A stretch of DNA of 45,247 bases from Nostocales cyanobacterium LEGE 11386 (GTDB taxonomy: Bacteria; Cyanobacteriota; Cyanobacteriia; Cyanobacteriales; Nostocaceae). Location: NCBI GenBank assembly GCA_015207155.1, contig JADEXK010000052.1:1-45247 (forward strand). Direction: 5' to 3'. The notes beneath the pieces were generated by a model. It saw only the letters and a list, made by a program, of their open reading frames with translations. It ran no database searches and was not told the origin of the DNA. This document shows positions 32,752-42,152 of the stretch, in pieces. The stretch's first letter is position 1, and every line of letters starts with the position of its first letter. A program made the position numbers and the translations under genes.

Positions 32752-35337
32752 ATGTTGCAGTCTTATTTTGATACAGAGAATAACGGTCACAAATCTTTTG
32801 AGTTACCAGGCTCAAGACCACACTATAATCCCGATCGCCCTGGACAGGTAGAGCATATTTTTCTCGATCTCAGCTTGGATATTCCTCACCAAAGTTACCA
32901 CGGTAGTTGCAGCATTCGCCTATTGCCCGTTCGCAGTGGTATTGATCGTTTGACTTTGGATGCTGTCAACTTAAATATCCAATCTGTGCAGGTAGACGAG
33001 GTAGCGCAGGATTTTGATTACAATGGCGAACAGCTGGCGATTAAACTTACTCAACCAACGCAGATTGGCAAACGGCTATTAATTGCGATCGCCTATGCGG
33101 TGGAAAAACCCCAACGCGGTATCTACTTTGTTCAACCAGACCAACACTACCCCAACAAACCCACCCAAGTTTGGACTCAAGGCGAAGACGAAGACTCGCG
33201 TTTCTGGTTTCCCTGCTTCGACTACCCAGGACAATTGTCTACTTCAGAAATCCGCGTTCGTGTTCCCAAACACCTAGTGGCTATTTCCAACGGCGAACTC
33301 ATTGACACCCGAAAAGATGGTGATCATAAAATCTACCATTGGTCACAACAACAAGTTCATCCTACGTATTTGATGACCTTAGCGGTAGGTGATTTTGCTG
33401 AAATTCGTGACGAGTGGCAAGGTAAACCTGTTACCTACTACGTAGAAAAGAGTAGAAAAGATGATGCTAAACGCAGCATGGGCAAAACTCCCCGCATGAT
33501 GGAGTTTTTGAGTGAAAAGTATGGTTATCAATACGCTTTTCCCAAATATGCCCAAGTTTGCGTGGATGACTTCATCTTTGGGGGAATGGAAAATACTTCC
33601 ACAACTCTGTTAACAGACCGATGTTTACTGGATGAACGCGCCACCTTAGATAATCGCACCACAGAAAGTTTAGTTGTCCACGAATTAGCGCACCAGTGGT
33701 TTGGTGATTTGCTGGTAATTAAACATTGGTCTCATGCTTGGATTAAGGAAGGTATGGCTTCCTATTCTGAGGTGATGTGGACAGAACATGAATATGGCGA
33801 CCAAGATGCAGCATACTATCGTTTATTAGAAGCCCGGAGTTACTTCAGCGAAGATAGCAGCCGTTACCGTCGGCCGATGGTAACTCATGTTTACCGGGAA
33901 GCGATCGAACTTTACGATCGCCATATTTACGAAAAAGGCTCTTGTGTTTATCACATGATCCGGGCAGAATTGGGAGAAGAATTATTTTGGCCAGCAATTC
34001 AAACCTTTGTTCAAGATAATGCTCACAAAACTGTAGAAACAGTAGACTTACTACGGGCTATTGAAAAAGCAACTGGACGTAATCTTGCTTTTCTCTTTGA
34101 CCAGTACGTTTATCGTGGCGGTCATCCTGATTTTAAAGTGGCTTACTCGTGGGATGGCGATGCTAATTTAGCAAAAGTTACAGTCACTCAAACCCAAGCC
34201 GACAAGAAGAATAGTCAGGATTTGTTTGACCTGAAAATCCCCATTGGTTTTGGCTACGTCCAACAGGGTGAACCTGCACAACTCAAAACTTTTACTGTAC
34301 GGGTACATGAACGCGAACAAAGCTTTTACTTCCCACTCACAGAAAAGCCTCAATTTATCAGCTTTGATGTAGGCAATCATTTCTTGAAAACTGTGTCTTT
34401 AGAGTATCCCGTACCAGAGTTGAAAGCACAGTTAGAATTTGACCCTAACCCGATTTCTCGCATCTATGCAGCAGAAGCTTTAGCAAAAAAAGGTGGATTA
34501 GAAGCAACCAAAGCACTATCGGCTGCACTCAAAAATGATTCATTTTGGGGTGTACAGGTGGAAGTAGCTAAACAACTGGCAGAAGTTAAATTAGATCAAG
34601 CCTTTGATGGGTTAGTTCCTGGGTTACAAGACCAAAATGCTTTTGTGCGGCGTGCTGTAGTGGAAGCACTGGCGAAAATTAAAACCCATGAAAGCTATAA
34701 GGCTGTAAAAGAGTTAGTGAAAAATGGTGATCCCAGCTACTACGTAGAAGCCACGGCTTCTCGTGCTGTGGGGGCGATCGCTGCTGCTAACTTGGATGAA
34801 AAACCCAAAGAAGAAAAGGTGATCAAGCTGCTGCAATCTGTGTTAGAAGAAAGAGCAGGTTGGAATGAAGTCGTCCGCAGTGGGGCAATTGGCGGTTTAG
34901 CGGAACTCAAAACCTCGGAATCTGCTTTAAATCTGTTGCTAGAATACACCAAACTTGGTATTCCTCAACCATTGCGTTTAGCAGCAATCCGGGCTTTAGG
35001 CAAGATTTCTGTAGGTCAAAGTCCGGTTAATTTAGAACGGATTTTAGATAAATTAGCAGAACTAGCCAAAGAAACCTTCTTTTTAACCCAAATGGCAGTA
35101 GTAGCAGCATTGGGACAAATGGAAACACCCAAAGCCATCGGAATTTTGCGATCGCTAGCCGACCAAACCGCCGATGGACGTGTGCGTCGTTCTGCTGATG
35201 AACAAATTGCCAAAGTGCAAAAGAATGTGGGTACAGACAAGGCGTTGCGTCAGTTGCGAGAGGAACTCGACCAACTCAAACAACAAAATCAAGAACTCAA
35301 AAGCCGTTTGGAAGATTTAGAAGCTAAATCTCGGTAA
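32752..35337 (+). CDS. pepN: M1 family aminopeptidase with HEAT repeats
   Basis: 861 residues. The M1 core occupies about 1-470: FIFGGMENTSTTLL (substrate-binding GAMEN-type, here GGMEN), the zinc motif HELAH at 310-314 and the third ligand Glu at 333 in KEGMASYSE. Beyond it, instead of the usual M1 helical domain, there are HEAT-like repeats (about 565-830: RIYAAEALAKKGG, VQVEVAKQLAEVK, VRRAVVEALAKI, and so on), and a final coiled coil (ELDQLKQQNQELKSRLEDLEAK). No signal peptide, so cytosolic. It should trim N-terminal residues of peptides. pepN is the nearest general symbol; the architecture is not that of E. coli PepN. Confidence 0.92.
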   Translation: MLQSYFDTENNGHKSFELPGSRPHYNPDRPGQVEHIFLDLSLDIPHQSYHGSCSIRLLPVRSGIDRLTLDAVNLNIQSVQVDEVAQDFDYNGEQLAIKLTQPTQIGKRLLIAIAYAVEKPQRGIYFVQPDQHYPNKPTQVWTQGEDEDSRFWFPCFDYPGQLSTSEIRVRVPKHLVAISNGELIDTRKDGDHKIYHWSQQQVHPTYLMTLAVGDFAEIRDEWQGKPVTYYVEKSRKDDAKRSMGKTPRMMEFLSEKYGYQYAFPKYAQVCVDDFIFGGMENTSTTLLTDRCLLDERATLDNRTTESLVVHELAHQWFGDLLVIKHWSHAWIKEGMASYSEVMWTEHEYGDQDAAYYRLLEARSYFSEDSSRYRRPMVTHVYREAIELYDRHIYEKGSCVYHMIRAELGEELFWPAIQTFVQDNAHKTVETVDLLRAIEKATGRNLAFLFDQYVYRGGHPDFKVAYSWDGDANLAKVTVTQTQADKKNSQDLFDLKIPIGFGYVQQGEPAQLKTFTVRVHEREQSFYFPLTEKPQFISFDVGNHFLKTVSLEYPVPELKAQLEFDPNPISRIYAAEALAKKGGLEATKALSAALKNDSFWGVQVEVAKQLAEVKLDQAFDGLVPGLQDQNAFVRRAVVEALAKIKTHESYKAVKELVKNGDPSYYVEATASRAVGAIAAANLDEKPKEEKVIKLLQSVLEERAGWNEVVRSGAIGGLAELKTSESALNLLLEYTKLGIPQPLRLAAIRALGKISVGQSPVNLERILDKLAELAKETFFLTQMAVVAALGQMETPKAIGILRSLADQTADGRVRRSADEQIAKVQKNVGTDKALRQLREELDQLKQQNQELKSRLEDLEAKSR

Positions 35338-35615
35338 GTGGGATGGGGGACTGGGGAGGCAACTTCTACCTAGTTCCCAGTCCTCTTGTCCACTACGAAA
35401 AAGTTGTACTTTTATAAAGTATAATTAAGAAAAAGATAAAAAAATCTGGGTAGTAAGGTAGGCTAAAACCGCCGAAAGTATTACCCGGAACCGATTTAAG
35501 TTTAATAGTTTTCTATAAAAAACTAAAGATATTCTCAACTTGCAATTAACTTGTAGGTTAGGGAACAAAAACAACCATCAATGTAGATTTCCCAGTTGAA
35601 GAGGCAAATAAAGGC

Positions 35616-37322
35616 GTGGGTCAGTATCAACCTGCTCAGCTAAGGCGCTACAATCCAGATGCGATCGCTCGTTACTATCGTTACCGTCCCTGGCTAGCTT
35701 GGGGACGACTACTAAAAATTATCTGGTCATTTGCTGGATTTATTTTTAGTCTTAAGTGGGACGAATGGCAAGACCAAGTTGAGCAGAACAGGGGTAAACG
35801 TGCCATCCAATTACGAGAATTGCTCACTCGGCTTGGCCCTACTTTCATTAAAGTGGGTCAAGCACTATCCACTCGCCCAGACTTAGTACGTAAAGATTTC
35901 CTAGATGAACTCGTCAAGCTGCAAGACCAGTTACCACCTTTTGATAATGCGATCGCTTATCAAATTATCGAAAACGAGTTAGATTGTCCAATTAACGAAG
36001 TTTATAGTGAGTTGTCACCTAGTCCAGTGGCAGCAGCTAGTTTAGGTCAAGTGTACCGTGGTCGTTTACTCAGTGGCGAAGAAGTGGCGGTGAAGGTGCA
36101 ACGTCCCTACTTACGCCCAGTCATCACACTCGACCTTTATTTGCTGCGTTGGGCGGCTAGTTGGTTAGCGCCTTGGCTACCCCTGAATCTCGGTCACGAC
36201 CTGACTTTAATTGTGGACGAGTTTGGTATCAAGTTATTTGAGGAAATTGATTACATCAATGAAGGTCGTAACGCGGAAAAATTTGCTAATAATTTTCGCA
36301 ACGACCCGCGTGTGAAAGTTCCAGCTATTTACTGGCGTTATACTAACACCCGTGTTTTAACTTTGGAATGGATTCACGGCTTCAAACTCACAGATACTAC
36401 AAGAATCAAAGAAGCAGGTTTAGACCCAGAAGGTATTATCCAAATCGGCGTGACTTCTGGTTTACAGCAACTATTGGAACATGGTTTCTTCCATGCTGAC
36501 CCCCATCCAGGAAATTTGTTCGCCATGCCAGATGGTCGTATGGCTTACATTGACTTTGGCATGATGGATCAATTGGAGGAAAATACCAAGGAAACTCTGG
36601 TAGATGCTCTAGTACATCTGGTTAACAAAGACTATGCTGATTTAGCCATAGACTTTGTGAATTTGGGTTTTCTGACTCCAGACACAAATATTTGCCCAAT
36701 AATTCCGGCATTAGAGTCAGTATTGGGAAATGCCATTGGTAAAAACGTCGGGGAATTTAACTTCAGAACCACCACTAATGAGTTCTCGGAACTGATGTAT
36801 GAATATCCTTTCCGAGTGCCGGCGAAGTTTGCCTTAATTATTCGTTCTCTAGTGACTCAAGAAGGTATTGCCCTTAGCCTCAACCCTAATTTCAAAATAG
36901 TTGAGGTGGGCTATCCCTACATAGCCAGGCGATTACTGACTGGAGAATCTCCCGAATTACGGCGACGCTTACTGAACGTGCTATTTAAAAATGGTAAATT
37001 CCAGTGGCAGCGCTTAGAGAATTTAATTGCGATCGCTCGTACCGATGGCAGCTTTGATGTATTACCCACAGCACAGATGGGGTTGCAATTTTTGTTATCT
37101 GATGAAGGGAAATTTCTCCGGAGACAGTTAGTGCTAGCACTTACCGAAGATGACCGTCTGCATACCGAAGAAGTTCAACGACTGTGGGATCTGGTGAAAG
37201 ATGACATCAAGCCGACTCGTTTATTCAACGTAGCGATCGGTATGTTAACAGAGTTATCTAGAGAAGGTGTATCTGCCATCTTACCAAACTCTAGTTTCTT
37301 CGTTCCTTTCACTAAAAAATAA
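35616..37322 (+). CDS. ABC1/AarF/UbiB family atypical kinase
   Basis: 568 residues. Marks of the family: the KxGQ motif in LGPTFIKVGQALSTRPDL (about 90-107), the Ala-rich nucleotide loop PVAAASLGQVYRG (about 144-156), AVKVQRP with the conserved Lys, HADPHPGNLFAMPDGRMAYIDFG (catalytic loop and metal Asp). Such kinases act on quinone or lipid metabolism in bacteria and plastids; cyanobacteria have several paralogues and I cannot tell which one. The start is GTG at 35616, the first possible start for the family N-terminus. No ATG is available upstream. Confidence 0.92.
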   Translation: MGQYQPAQLRRYNPDAIARYYRYRPWLAWGRLLKIIWSFAGFIFSLKWDEWQDQVEQNRGKRAIQLRELLTRLGPTFIKVGQALSTRPDLVRKDFLDELVKLQDQLPPFDNAIAYQIIENELDCPINEVYSELSPSPVAAASLGQVYRGRLLSGEEVAVKVQRPYLRPVITLDLYLLRWAASWLAPWLPLNLGHDLTLIVDEFGIKLFEEIDYINEGRNAEKFANNFRNDPRVKVPAIYWRYTNTRVLTLEWIHGFKLTDTTRIKEAGLDPEGIIQIGVTSGLQQLLEHGFFHADPHPGNLFAMPDGRMAYIDFGMMDQLEENTKETLVDALVHLVNKDYADLAIDFVNLGFLTPDTNICPIIPALESVLGNAIGKNVGEFNFRTTTNEFSELMYEYPFRVPAKFALIIRSLVTQEGIALSLNPNFKIVEVGYPYIARRLLTGESPELRRRLLNVLFKNGKFQWQRLENLIAIARTDGSFDVLPTAQMGLQFLLSDEGKFLRRQLVLALTEDDRLHTEEVQRLWDLVKDDIKPTRLFNVAIGMLTELSREGVSAILPNSSFFVPFTKK

Positions 37323-37386
37323 AAATGTCAAATTTTTTACTGTCTTACTTGTACCTGTGATTTTTTAATATCAATTCGGAGTTTGC

Positions 37387-37755
37387 ATGTACTATTACCC
37401 TGCACAACCGCCCTCTTTGCTGCTAATTATTGGTTTGTTGATCGCATTAACTTCTGGTTTTGCTTTATCTGGCACGCTGAAAGTCATCGTGCAGCAATGG
37501 CAAAAAAATAGTACAGAAGACTCTAAATCTCCTTCCTCACTGAGACAATTATTTGTGCCATTTCTAGGAATAACTGGCGGTGTTTGTCTATTTCTCTGCT
37601 CAGGTTTAGAGATATTTGGCTTTCCGTCTTTCTTAGCTTTAGCAGTTGGGTTGCCAATTAGTTTTTTAACTTGCTTATTGGTGTGGTTGCAATTAGGAAG
37701 TATGCTGACTTTTGCCCAACGCCAAGGAATGCAATCTCTAGATTTAGATTCTTGA
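37387..37755 (+). CDS. Small membrane protein, hypothetical
   Basis: 122 residues with three likely membrane helices: about 9-32 (LLLIIGLLIALTSGFALSG), 58-80 (FLGITGGVCLFLCSGLEIFG) and 82-106. A short polar loop (QQWQKNSTEDSKS) lies between the first two. No family recognised. It follows the ABC1 kinase on the same strand after 64 bases and may be cotranscribed. A strong terminator follows. Confidence 0.75.
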   Translation: MYYYPAQPPSLLLIIGLLIALTSGFALSGTLKVIVQQWQKNSTEDSKSPSSLRQLFVPFLGITGGVCLFLCSGLEIFGFPSFLALAVGLPISFLTCLLVWLQLGSMLTFAQRQGMQSLDLDS

Positions 37756-37770
37756 GTTGAGACGAGGATC

Positions 37771-37820
37771 AGATACCCGACTTCTAGCCTCTACGGGTGC
37801 TTACAAGAAGTCGGGTATCT
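37771..37820 (+). terminator. Strong Rho-independent terminator
   Basis: A perfect 15-base stem AGATACCCGACTTCT/AGAAGTCGGGTATCT with a 20-base loop, followed by TTTTTG. It ends the ABC1-kinase transcription unit. Confidence 0.93.
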
Positions 37821-37860
37821 TTTTGTTTGTTAACTCATTGAGCACAAAAACATAATGATT

Positions 37861-37911
37861 GTGGGGTGGGCTTCTAGCCCGCCCAGAACAGGCAAGATGC
37901 CTGTTCCACAA
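37861..37911. repeat. Double palindrome (GGGCTTCTAGCCC and GGCAAGATGCC)
   Basis: GGGTGGGCT-TCT-AGCCCGCCC is followed by AACAGGCA-AGA-TGCCTGTT. The second hairpin is related to those near 2280 and 6640, so three family members occur in the window. Confidence 0.8.
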
Positions 37912-38072
37912 GAAAATCTTATTGTCTTATGGGCATCTTGAGGCCCTGAACGTGATGTGACAAGCAGTTTTCCTCTACTTTGCATACCTGTGCAAAGTTC
38001 TTCATCCTAGCTTTATCTGGTATAAGCTAAATTACTGATGGATAGTGATAGCCATCAAGTCAGGAATTGATT

Positions 38073-38480
38073 ATGACTCAAAATGAGAATAGTAATCCAT
38101 CAAATACCAATGTAGTTTCTTCGCATTCGGGTGAACGACATTGGGGTACGGTAGAAGTGATAGAGGAAGGGGAAAGCTATAGAATTAGTCGTGTTGAAAT
38201 TAAGCCCAGACACGGCATTAAGCCACAAATCCATTATCACCGTAATGAACATTGGGTTGTCGTCTCCGGTGTAGCTAAGGTAACTTGTGGAGAGGAAGAA
38301 AAATTATTGAATCGCAACGAATCAACTTTTGTCCCCTCAGCAACTTTGCATAAGGTAGAAAACCCAGGACAAATTCCGTTAGTGATTCTGGAAATTCAAA
38401 ATGGTGAATACTTGGGTGAAGACGATATTGAACGACCTTATGAACTCAATGTGGTCAAGCCTGTCAATGAAAACCAGTAA
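38073..38480 (+). CDS. Cupin protein, mannose-6-phosphate isomerase type II-like
   Basis: 135 residues from the ATG at 38073, with AGGA seven bases upstream; a TTG two codons earlier is less likely. The sequence GERHWGTVEVIEEGESYRISRVEIKP, IHYHRNEHWVVVSGVAKVT (metal-binding HxH...E) and FVPSATLHKVENPG form a single cupin barrel like the C-terminal domain of bifunctional ManC/PMI type II enzymes. The nucleotidyltransferase domain is absent. It could isomerise mannose-6-phosphate/fructose-6-phosphate, or be a sugar-binding relative. Confidence 0.9.
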   Translation: MTQNENSNPSNTNVVSSHSGERHWGTVEVIEEGESYRISRVEIKPRHGIKPQIHYHRNEHWVVVSGVAKVTCGEEEKLLNRNESTFVPSATLHKVENPGQIPLVILEIQNGEYLGEDDIERPYELNVVKPVNENQ

Positions 38481-38499
38481 GAGATAATTGTAATAAATT

Positions 38500-38540
38500 A
38501 AGCTAAATAATTTGTTATCCAGTGCCAAATTATTTAGCTT
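38500..38540. terminator. Bidirectional hairpin between cupin and HEAT genes
   Basis: AAGCTAAATAATTTG and CAAATTATTTAGCTT make a perfect 15-base stem with an 11-base loop, between two convergent genes. AT-rich flanks on both sides may serve as weak T tracts. Confidence 0.75.
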
Positions 38541-38583
38541 CTACTTAATTATTATGCCAGAGTTGGGAAAGAGTATTTACTAC

Positions 38584-39342
38584 TTAAAACCATCCCTCTT
38601 GTTCCAGAGTTTCAATTAGCTGTAAGCCACGAGGATCACCAACGCCTAACAGTGAGGCTTTGGCATCTTCTCTTACTCCCAAATCCTGGTCTTCGGCAAA
38701 GGCTTGAATCAGCGCATCGATCGCAGTGGCATAAACAATATTAGAAGGCAATTCCCGACACAACTGTCCAATTGTCCAGGCGCAGTTACTTCGCACGGCT
38801 GCTACTGGGTCTTGGACTAAGGCTTCAATTAGTGGGGGTATAGCTCCCACAACGGCTTCATAGCCTACGTCTGCCATCTGCGCTAAGGCACTAGCAGACC
38901 ATAAACGCACTGCGGAAATATCGGTTCTTAAGGCATCTGCTAAGGGTGCTAAAGAACGGCGATCGCGGCAGTTGCCTAAAGCCCAAACCACACCTTTACG
39001 TACATAGCCATTCCAGTCTTTGTTGAGTTGAATAATTAACGGTTCCACTGCTTCAGGACTGGGATTGCGCCCAATGCCGTAGGCTGCACTCACTCGCACT
39101 AAGGGACAGGTATCAGTTAATAGGCGAATTAGATGGGGGATGGCTCGTGTATCTTCAATGTCACAAAAAGCACGAGCTGCTAGCATCCGTTGCTGCGGTT
39201 GGGGATTTTCCAAAAGAGCTAGCATCACTTCTGGATCAGGCCTTGCCACTTCTGACTCAGCAGTTAGCGGCTCTATCTTATCTAGGGGGCTTTCTAGCTC
39301 TTCCTCAGCATCGAGTAGGCTTAGGTCTTCTTCGTCATACAT
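38584..39342 (-). CDS. HEAT-repeat protein (PBS lyase type)
   Basis: 252 residues. After an acidic N-terminus (EEDLSLLDAEEELESP) there are about six HEAT units of about 30-35 residues (QQRMLAARAFCDIEDTRAIPHLIRLL, VRVSAAYGIGRN, VRKGVVWALGNCRDRRSLAPLADAL, VRLWSASALAQM, VRSNCAWTIGQL, VREDAKASLLGVGDP). They belong to the PBS-lyase/E-Z type common in phycobilin lyases and NblB-like proteins, but there is no evidence of lyase activity here. Most likely a protein-binding module. Confidence 0.88.
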   Translation of the reverse strand: MYDEEDLSLLDAEEELESPLDKIEPLTAESEVARPDPEVMLALLENPQPQQRMLAARAFCDIEDTRAIPHLIRLLTDTCPLVRVSAAYGIGRNPSPEAVEPLIIQLNKDWNGYVRKGVVWALGNCRDRRSLAPLADALRTDISAVRLWSASALAQMADVGYEAVVGAIPPLIEALVQDPVAAVRSNCAWTIGQLCRELPSNIVYATAIDALIQAFAEDQDLGVREDAKASLLGVGDPRGLQLIETLEQEGWF

Positions 39343-39524
39343 ATTTCATTTAAATGCCCGAGTGGGATTTACACATAACCCCCCGTGCTAATAAGTCAAA
39401 GCTTGATAGGTATCAGCTAAATTATTGTACACTTTATTATTCATATCGTTGACTGTTAGCAGCAGGGCAGATGTTGTAGCTAACGCGCTACAGGATGCTT
39501 TTTTTATCCACTAGATTTATTTAT

Positions 39525-40001
39525 TTAAAGTGATTTTACCATCCACAGGGATTGGGTTTGATAACCAAGCTGACTGTAAAGATTGACAGCCGCTTGGTTA
39601 GACTGAAAAACTTGCAAGCCAATTTGGCGATCGCCTCTTTGAGTTGCCCAATTTTCGATATACTTCATCAAAGCTGTACCAATACCCTGCCGCCGATGTT
39701 CTGGATCAACGTACAGGAGAAAAATGTGAGCATGGCGATCGCCTTGTACTTGATCTATGGCATTTCCTATCCAGAGGCAGGCGATGGGGGGATGGGGGAT
39801 ATTATTACTCTCCCCTCCTGAATCCACCCACCATAAGGGTGTGTCTTTAGAGAAGTATTGCTCGACGGTTTTGGCTAAATGGGCGAAATCTTGCTCTGGA
39901 AATAAATCTTGGTAAGTTCGCTGCATGAACTTTACCAGCATTGCCCGATCCAATGTTGAGCCGCGACGAATGTAGTACCCAGGTAGAAGTTGCTCAGACA
40001 A
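39525..40001 (-). CDS. GNAT family N-acetyltransferase with a repeat-like insert
   Basis: 158 residues. The acetyl-CoA site is IFLLYVDPEHRRQGIGTALMKYIENWA (YVDPEHR and RRQGIGTAL), followed by IGLQVFQSNQAAVNLYSQLGYQ, which is the GNAT C-terminal motif. Residues about 61-72 (SGGESNNIPHPP) are encoded by a CCCATCCCCCCATC-like stretch (near 39783-39800) that resembles the intergenic repeat at the start of the window, and may be an in-frame insertion between WWVD and IACLWIGN. Substrate unknown. Stands alone. Confidence 0.88.
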   Translation of the reverse strand: MSEQLLPGYYIRRGSTLDRAMLVKFMQRTYQDLFPEQDFAHLAKTVEQYFSKDTPLWWVDSGGESNNIPHPPIACLWIGNAIDQVQGDRHAHIFLLYVDPEHRRQGIGTALMKYIENWATQRGDRQIGLQVFQSNQAAVNLYSQLGYQTQSLWMVKSL

Positions 40002-40019
40002 ACCTTTTTGTATTTACTT

Positions 40020-40253
40020 CTATGATTGTTTTGTCTCTAGGGAAAGCATGGAGCAAGATAAAAGCGGAGGTTGTGAAAAGACAAACAATTTTTCTTCCCC
40101 ATTTTCCCATCTGCCAATTCCCCCATCTTCCTCAATGGGTGCGGGTGCTGCCATATCAGAGGGTAAAAAGATGCGAGCGCTGACTGCTACCAGAGCAAAT
40201 AAAAATACTAATACTACAAGCAAGGGGGCGATGTACTGACGAAATATAGCCAT
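40020..40253 (-). CDS. Small single-pass membrane protein with repeat-derived tail
   Basis: 77 residues. MAIFRQYIAPLLVVLVFLFALVAVSARIFLPSD contains one membrane helix (residues 8-28). The first about 42 residues, through APAPIEE, look like a conserved cyanobacterial small protein. The remainder (GGIGRWENGEEKLFVFS and on) is encoded by a GGAAGATGGGGGAATTGG-type low-complexity sequence, the same kind as in intergenic repeats, so the tail may have been added when the original stop was lost. Function unknown. Confidence 0.65.
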   Translation of the reverse strand: MAIFRQYIAPLLVVLVFLFALVAVSARIFLPSDMAAPAPIEEDGGIGRWENGEEKLFVFSQPPLLSCSMLSLETKQS

Positions 40254-40346
40254 ATTTAAATTGCCATCGGCTAGATTCTGTATTTGAGAACCTAGCTGAA
40301 GATTTGTGAAGTTTTCTTGAACTATTTTAAAACTTTTTCGGGCTAC

Positions 40347-40748
40347 TTAACGTTGATCGCGTTCTAAGTCATCAAGTACTCGTTCGCAATACCAATTCTC
40401 TGGCATCCCCGGATAATTCTGTTTTGCCTGCTCAATTAACCGCTCGGCTGCGGCTACATCACCTGCTAACTTAGCAATTAGCTTGTTTTTGAGATGGCTA
40501 TCGGCTATTTGCTCATTTGCTTGTTCGAGTCTTTCTTCTGTTACTACTTGAGACTGTTCTCTTCTCAACTGCCAGAATAAAACGTAATAAAGAGTAGCAA
40601 AAATTAAAATTAGGCTAAATGTTCCAAAAAGAGTTAGGAGATTAAAAGTCAAAAATCCTAAAACTAACTGTGAGAGAACGTAGCCGAGTAACAAGCCAGT
40701 GATTAAGAGAATAAATGTGCCGACAATAATAACTACTTGGTTCCCCAT
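40347..40748 (-). CDS. Small membrane protein with helical cytosolic tail
   Basis: 133 residues. Two membrane helices (about 4-30 and 33-61) are followed by a charged helical region (REQSQVVTEERLEQANEQIA, KLIAKLAGDVAAAERLIEQAKQNYPG). The family is not recognised, but the tail looks like a tetratricopeptide-type helix pair with MPENWYCERVLDDLERD at the end. Its start overlaps the end of the AmpG-like transporter by 16 bases, so both are translated from one message. Confidence 0.78.
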   Translation of the reverse strand: MGNQVVIIVGTFILLITGLLLGYVLSQLVLGFLTFNLLTLFGTFSLILIFATLYYVLFWQLRREQSQVVTEERLEQANEQIADSHLKNKLIAKLAGDVAAAERLIEQAKQNYPGMPENWYCERVLDDLERDQR

Positions 40749-42025
40749 AAATCCTCTTCGTCTTCCTCAATTCCTGGTCTGGATATTGCCACTGGTTTAG
40801 GGTTCCAAGGGGCAAAGAATGGTAACAGGAGTAGTCCTGGGATAGCGGCGACCATACTAATGATGAAAAATAAAGGCCAACCTGTGCTTTTTGCTAAAGA
40901 GCCAGCCGGCGCAACTAGAATATCACGACTGACAGCCATAAAACTAGAAAGTAGAGCGTACTGGGTAGCAGAAAAGCGCTGATTACACATATTCATCAAA
41001 AAGGCCACAAAAGCTGCTGTTCCCAACCCAGCACAAAAGTTTTCGATGTTGATTGTCAATACTAAAGCCTGGTAGTTTTTGCCTACTTGAGCTAGTAAAT
41101 AGTAAGCTAAGTTACTAACTGCTTGCAAAGCACCAAATAACCAAAGTGAGCGATTGAGACCAATTTTACTCAAAACCGCTCCCCCGGCTAAGGTGCCAAC
41201 AATGGTAGCAATCAGTCCCATACCGCCTTGAATTGCTCCAATATCGGTTTGAGTGAATCCAGTTTGCAGCAAAAAGGGTGTAGACATGTTGTTCACAAAA
41301 GAATCACCAAGTTTATACAAGACGATGAACAACAAAATTAAAAAGGCTTGAACTACACCCTGGCGCTGGAAAAATTCCCCAAAAGGTAAAATTACGGCAG
41401 CAGCTAAAGATTCCGGTGGACTAGTTTCCTTGGGTTCTGGTGCCAATAAGGTGGCAATAATGCCAATTGCCATGCCCACTGCCATCAATAAGTAAACTGA
41501 TGACCAAGAGATTCTATCAGCCAGAATTAATGCCAAAGACCCTGTAAGCAGCAATGCTACCCGATAACCTAAGACGAAAACTGCTGCACCTGCTCCCAAT
41601 TCTAATTCTTCCAAAACATCGGTGCGGTAGGCATCAGCAGCAATATCTTGTGTGGCACTGAAAAAAGCGATCGCGACAGCGTTGATCGCTAATAATTGTA
41701 GTGCTTGTTTGGGTTGTTGCACAGCCATGAGAGCGATCGCAATTAACAACCCAATTTGAATTGTAATTAACCAGCCGCGTCTTCTGCCCAAAATGGGTAT
41801 GGCAAACCTGTCCAGCAAAGGCGACCAAAGAAATTTTAATGAGTAAGGCAAACCCACAAGGCTAAATAAGCCAATGGCTGTTAAATCTACCTGTTCCACC
41901 GTCATCCAAGCTTGCAAGGTTCTACTAGTTAAGAACAAGGGTAAACCAGATGAAAAACCGAGTAGTAATAATGCTGCCATTTTACGGCTACCGAAAACTT
42001 GCAGCAGCGATCGCACCGGATTCAT
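40733..42025 (-). CDS. AmpG-like MFS transporter
   Basis: 430 residues, about 12 membrane helices. MAALLLLGFSSGLPLFLTSRTLQAWM near the N-terminus and FLWSPLLDRFAIPILGRRRGWL (about 68-90) are the marks of the AmpG/PAT family, which imports muropeptides (anhydro-muramyl peptides) for cell wall recycling or acetyl-CoA-type solutes. SATQDIAADAYRTDVLE near 122-138 is also typical. The cytoplasmic tail is acidic (GIEEDEEDLWG). It overlaps the following small membrane gene. A role in cell wall recycling is inferred from family only. Confidence 0.9.
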   Translation of the reverse strand: MNPVRSLLQVFGSRKMAALLLLGFSSGLPLFLTSRTLQAWMTVEQVDLTAIGLFSLVGLPYSLKFLWSPLLDRFAIPILGRRRGWLITIQIGLLIAIALMAVQQPKQALQLLAINAVAIAFFSATQDIAADAYRTDVLEELELGAGAAVFVLGYRVALLLTGSLALILADRISWSSVYLLMAVGMAIGIIATLLAPEPKETSPPESLAAAVILPFGEFFQRQGVVQAFLILLFIVLYKLGDSFVNNMSTPFLLQTGFTQTDIGAIQGGMGLIATIVGTLAGGAVLSKIGLNRSLWLFGALQAVSNLAYYLLAQVGKNYQALVLTINIENFCAGLGTAAFVAFLMNMCNQRFSATQYALLSSFMAVSRDILVAPAGSLAKSTGWPLFFIISMVAAIPGLLLLPFFAPWNPKPVAISRPGIEEDEEDLWGTK

Positions 42026-42152
42026 TTTGTTAAAATTCCTCTCATATTAAATTCGGATAATTGTAGCCTACGAATATAGGCTTTATCCGTTATCTTGCTT
42101 GGCAAGACACAATAACATACACCTGATAAAAATATTGAAAAATTTCTTTCCT

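Larger units (their letters stand above)
37756..38072. other. Intergenic region before the cupin gene
   Basis: Holds the terminator above and a dispersed double palindrome (37861-37911). The remaining 160 bases should contain the cupin promoter; no clear boxes seen. Confidence 0.6.
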
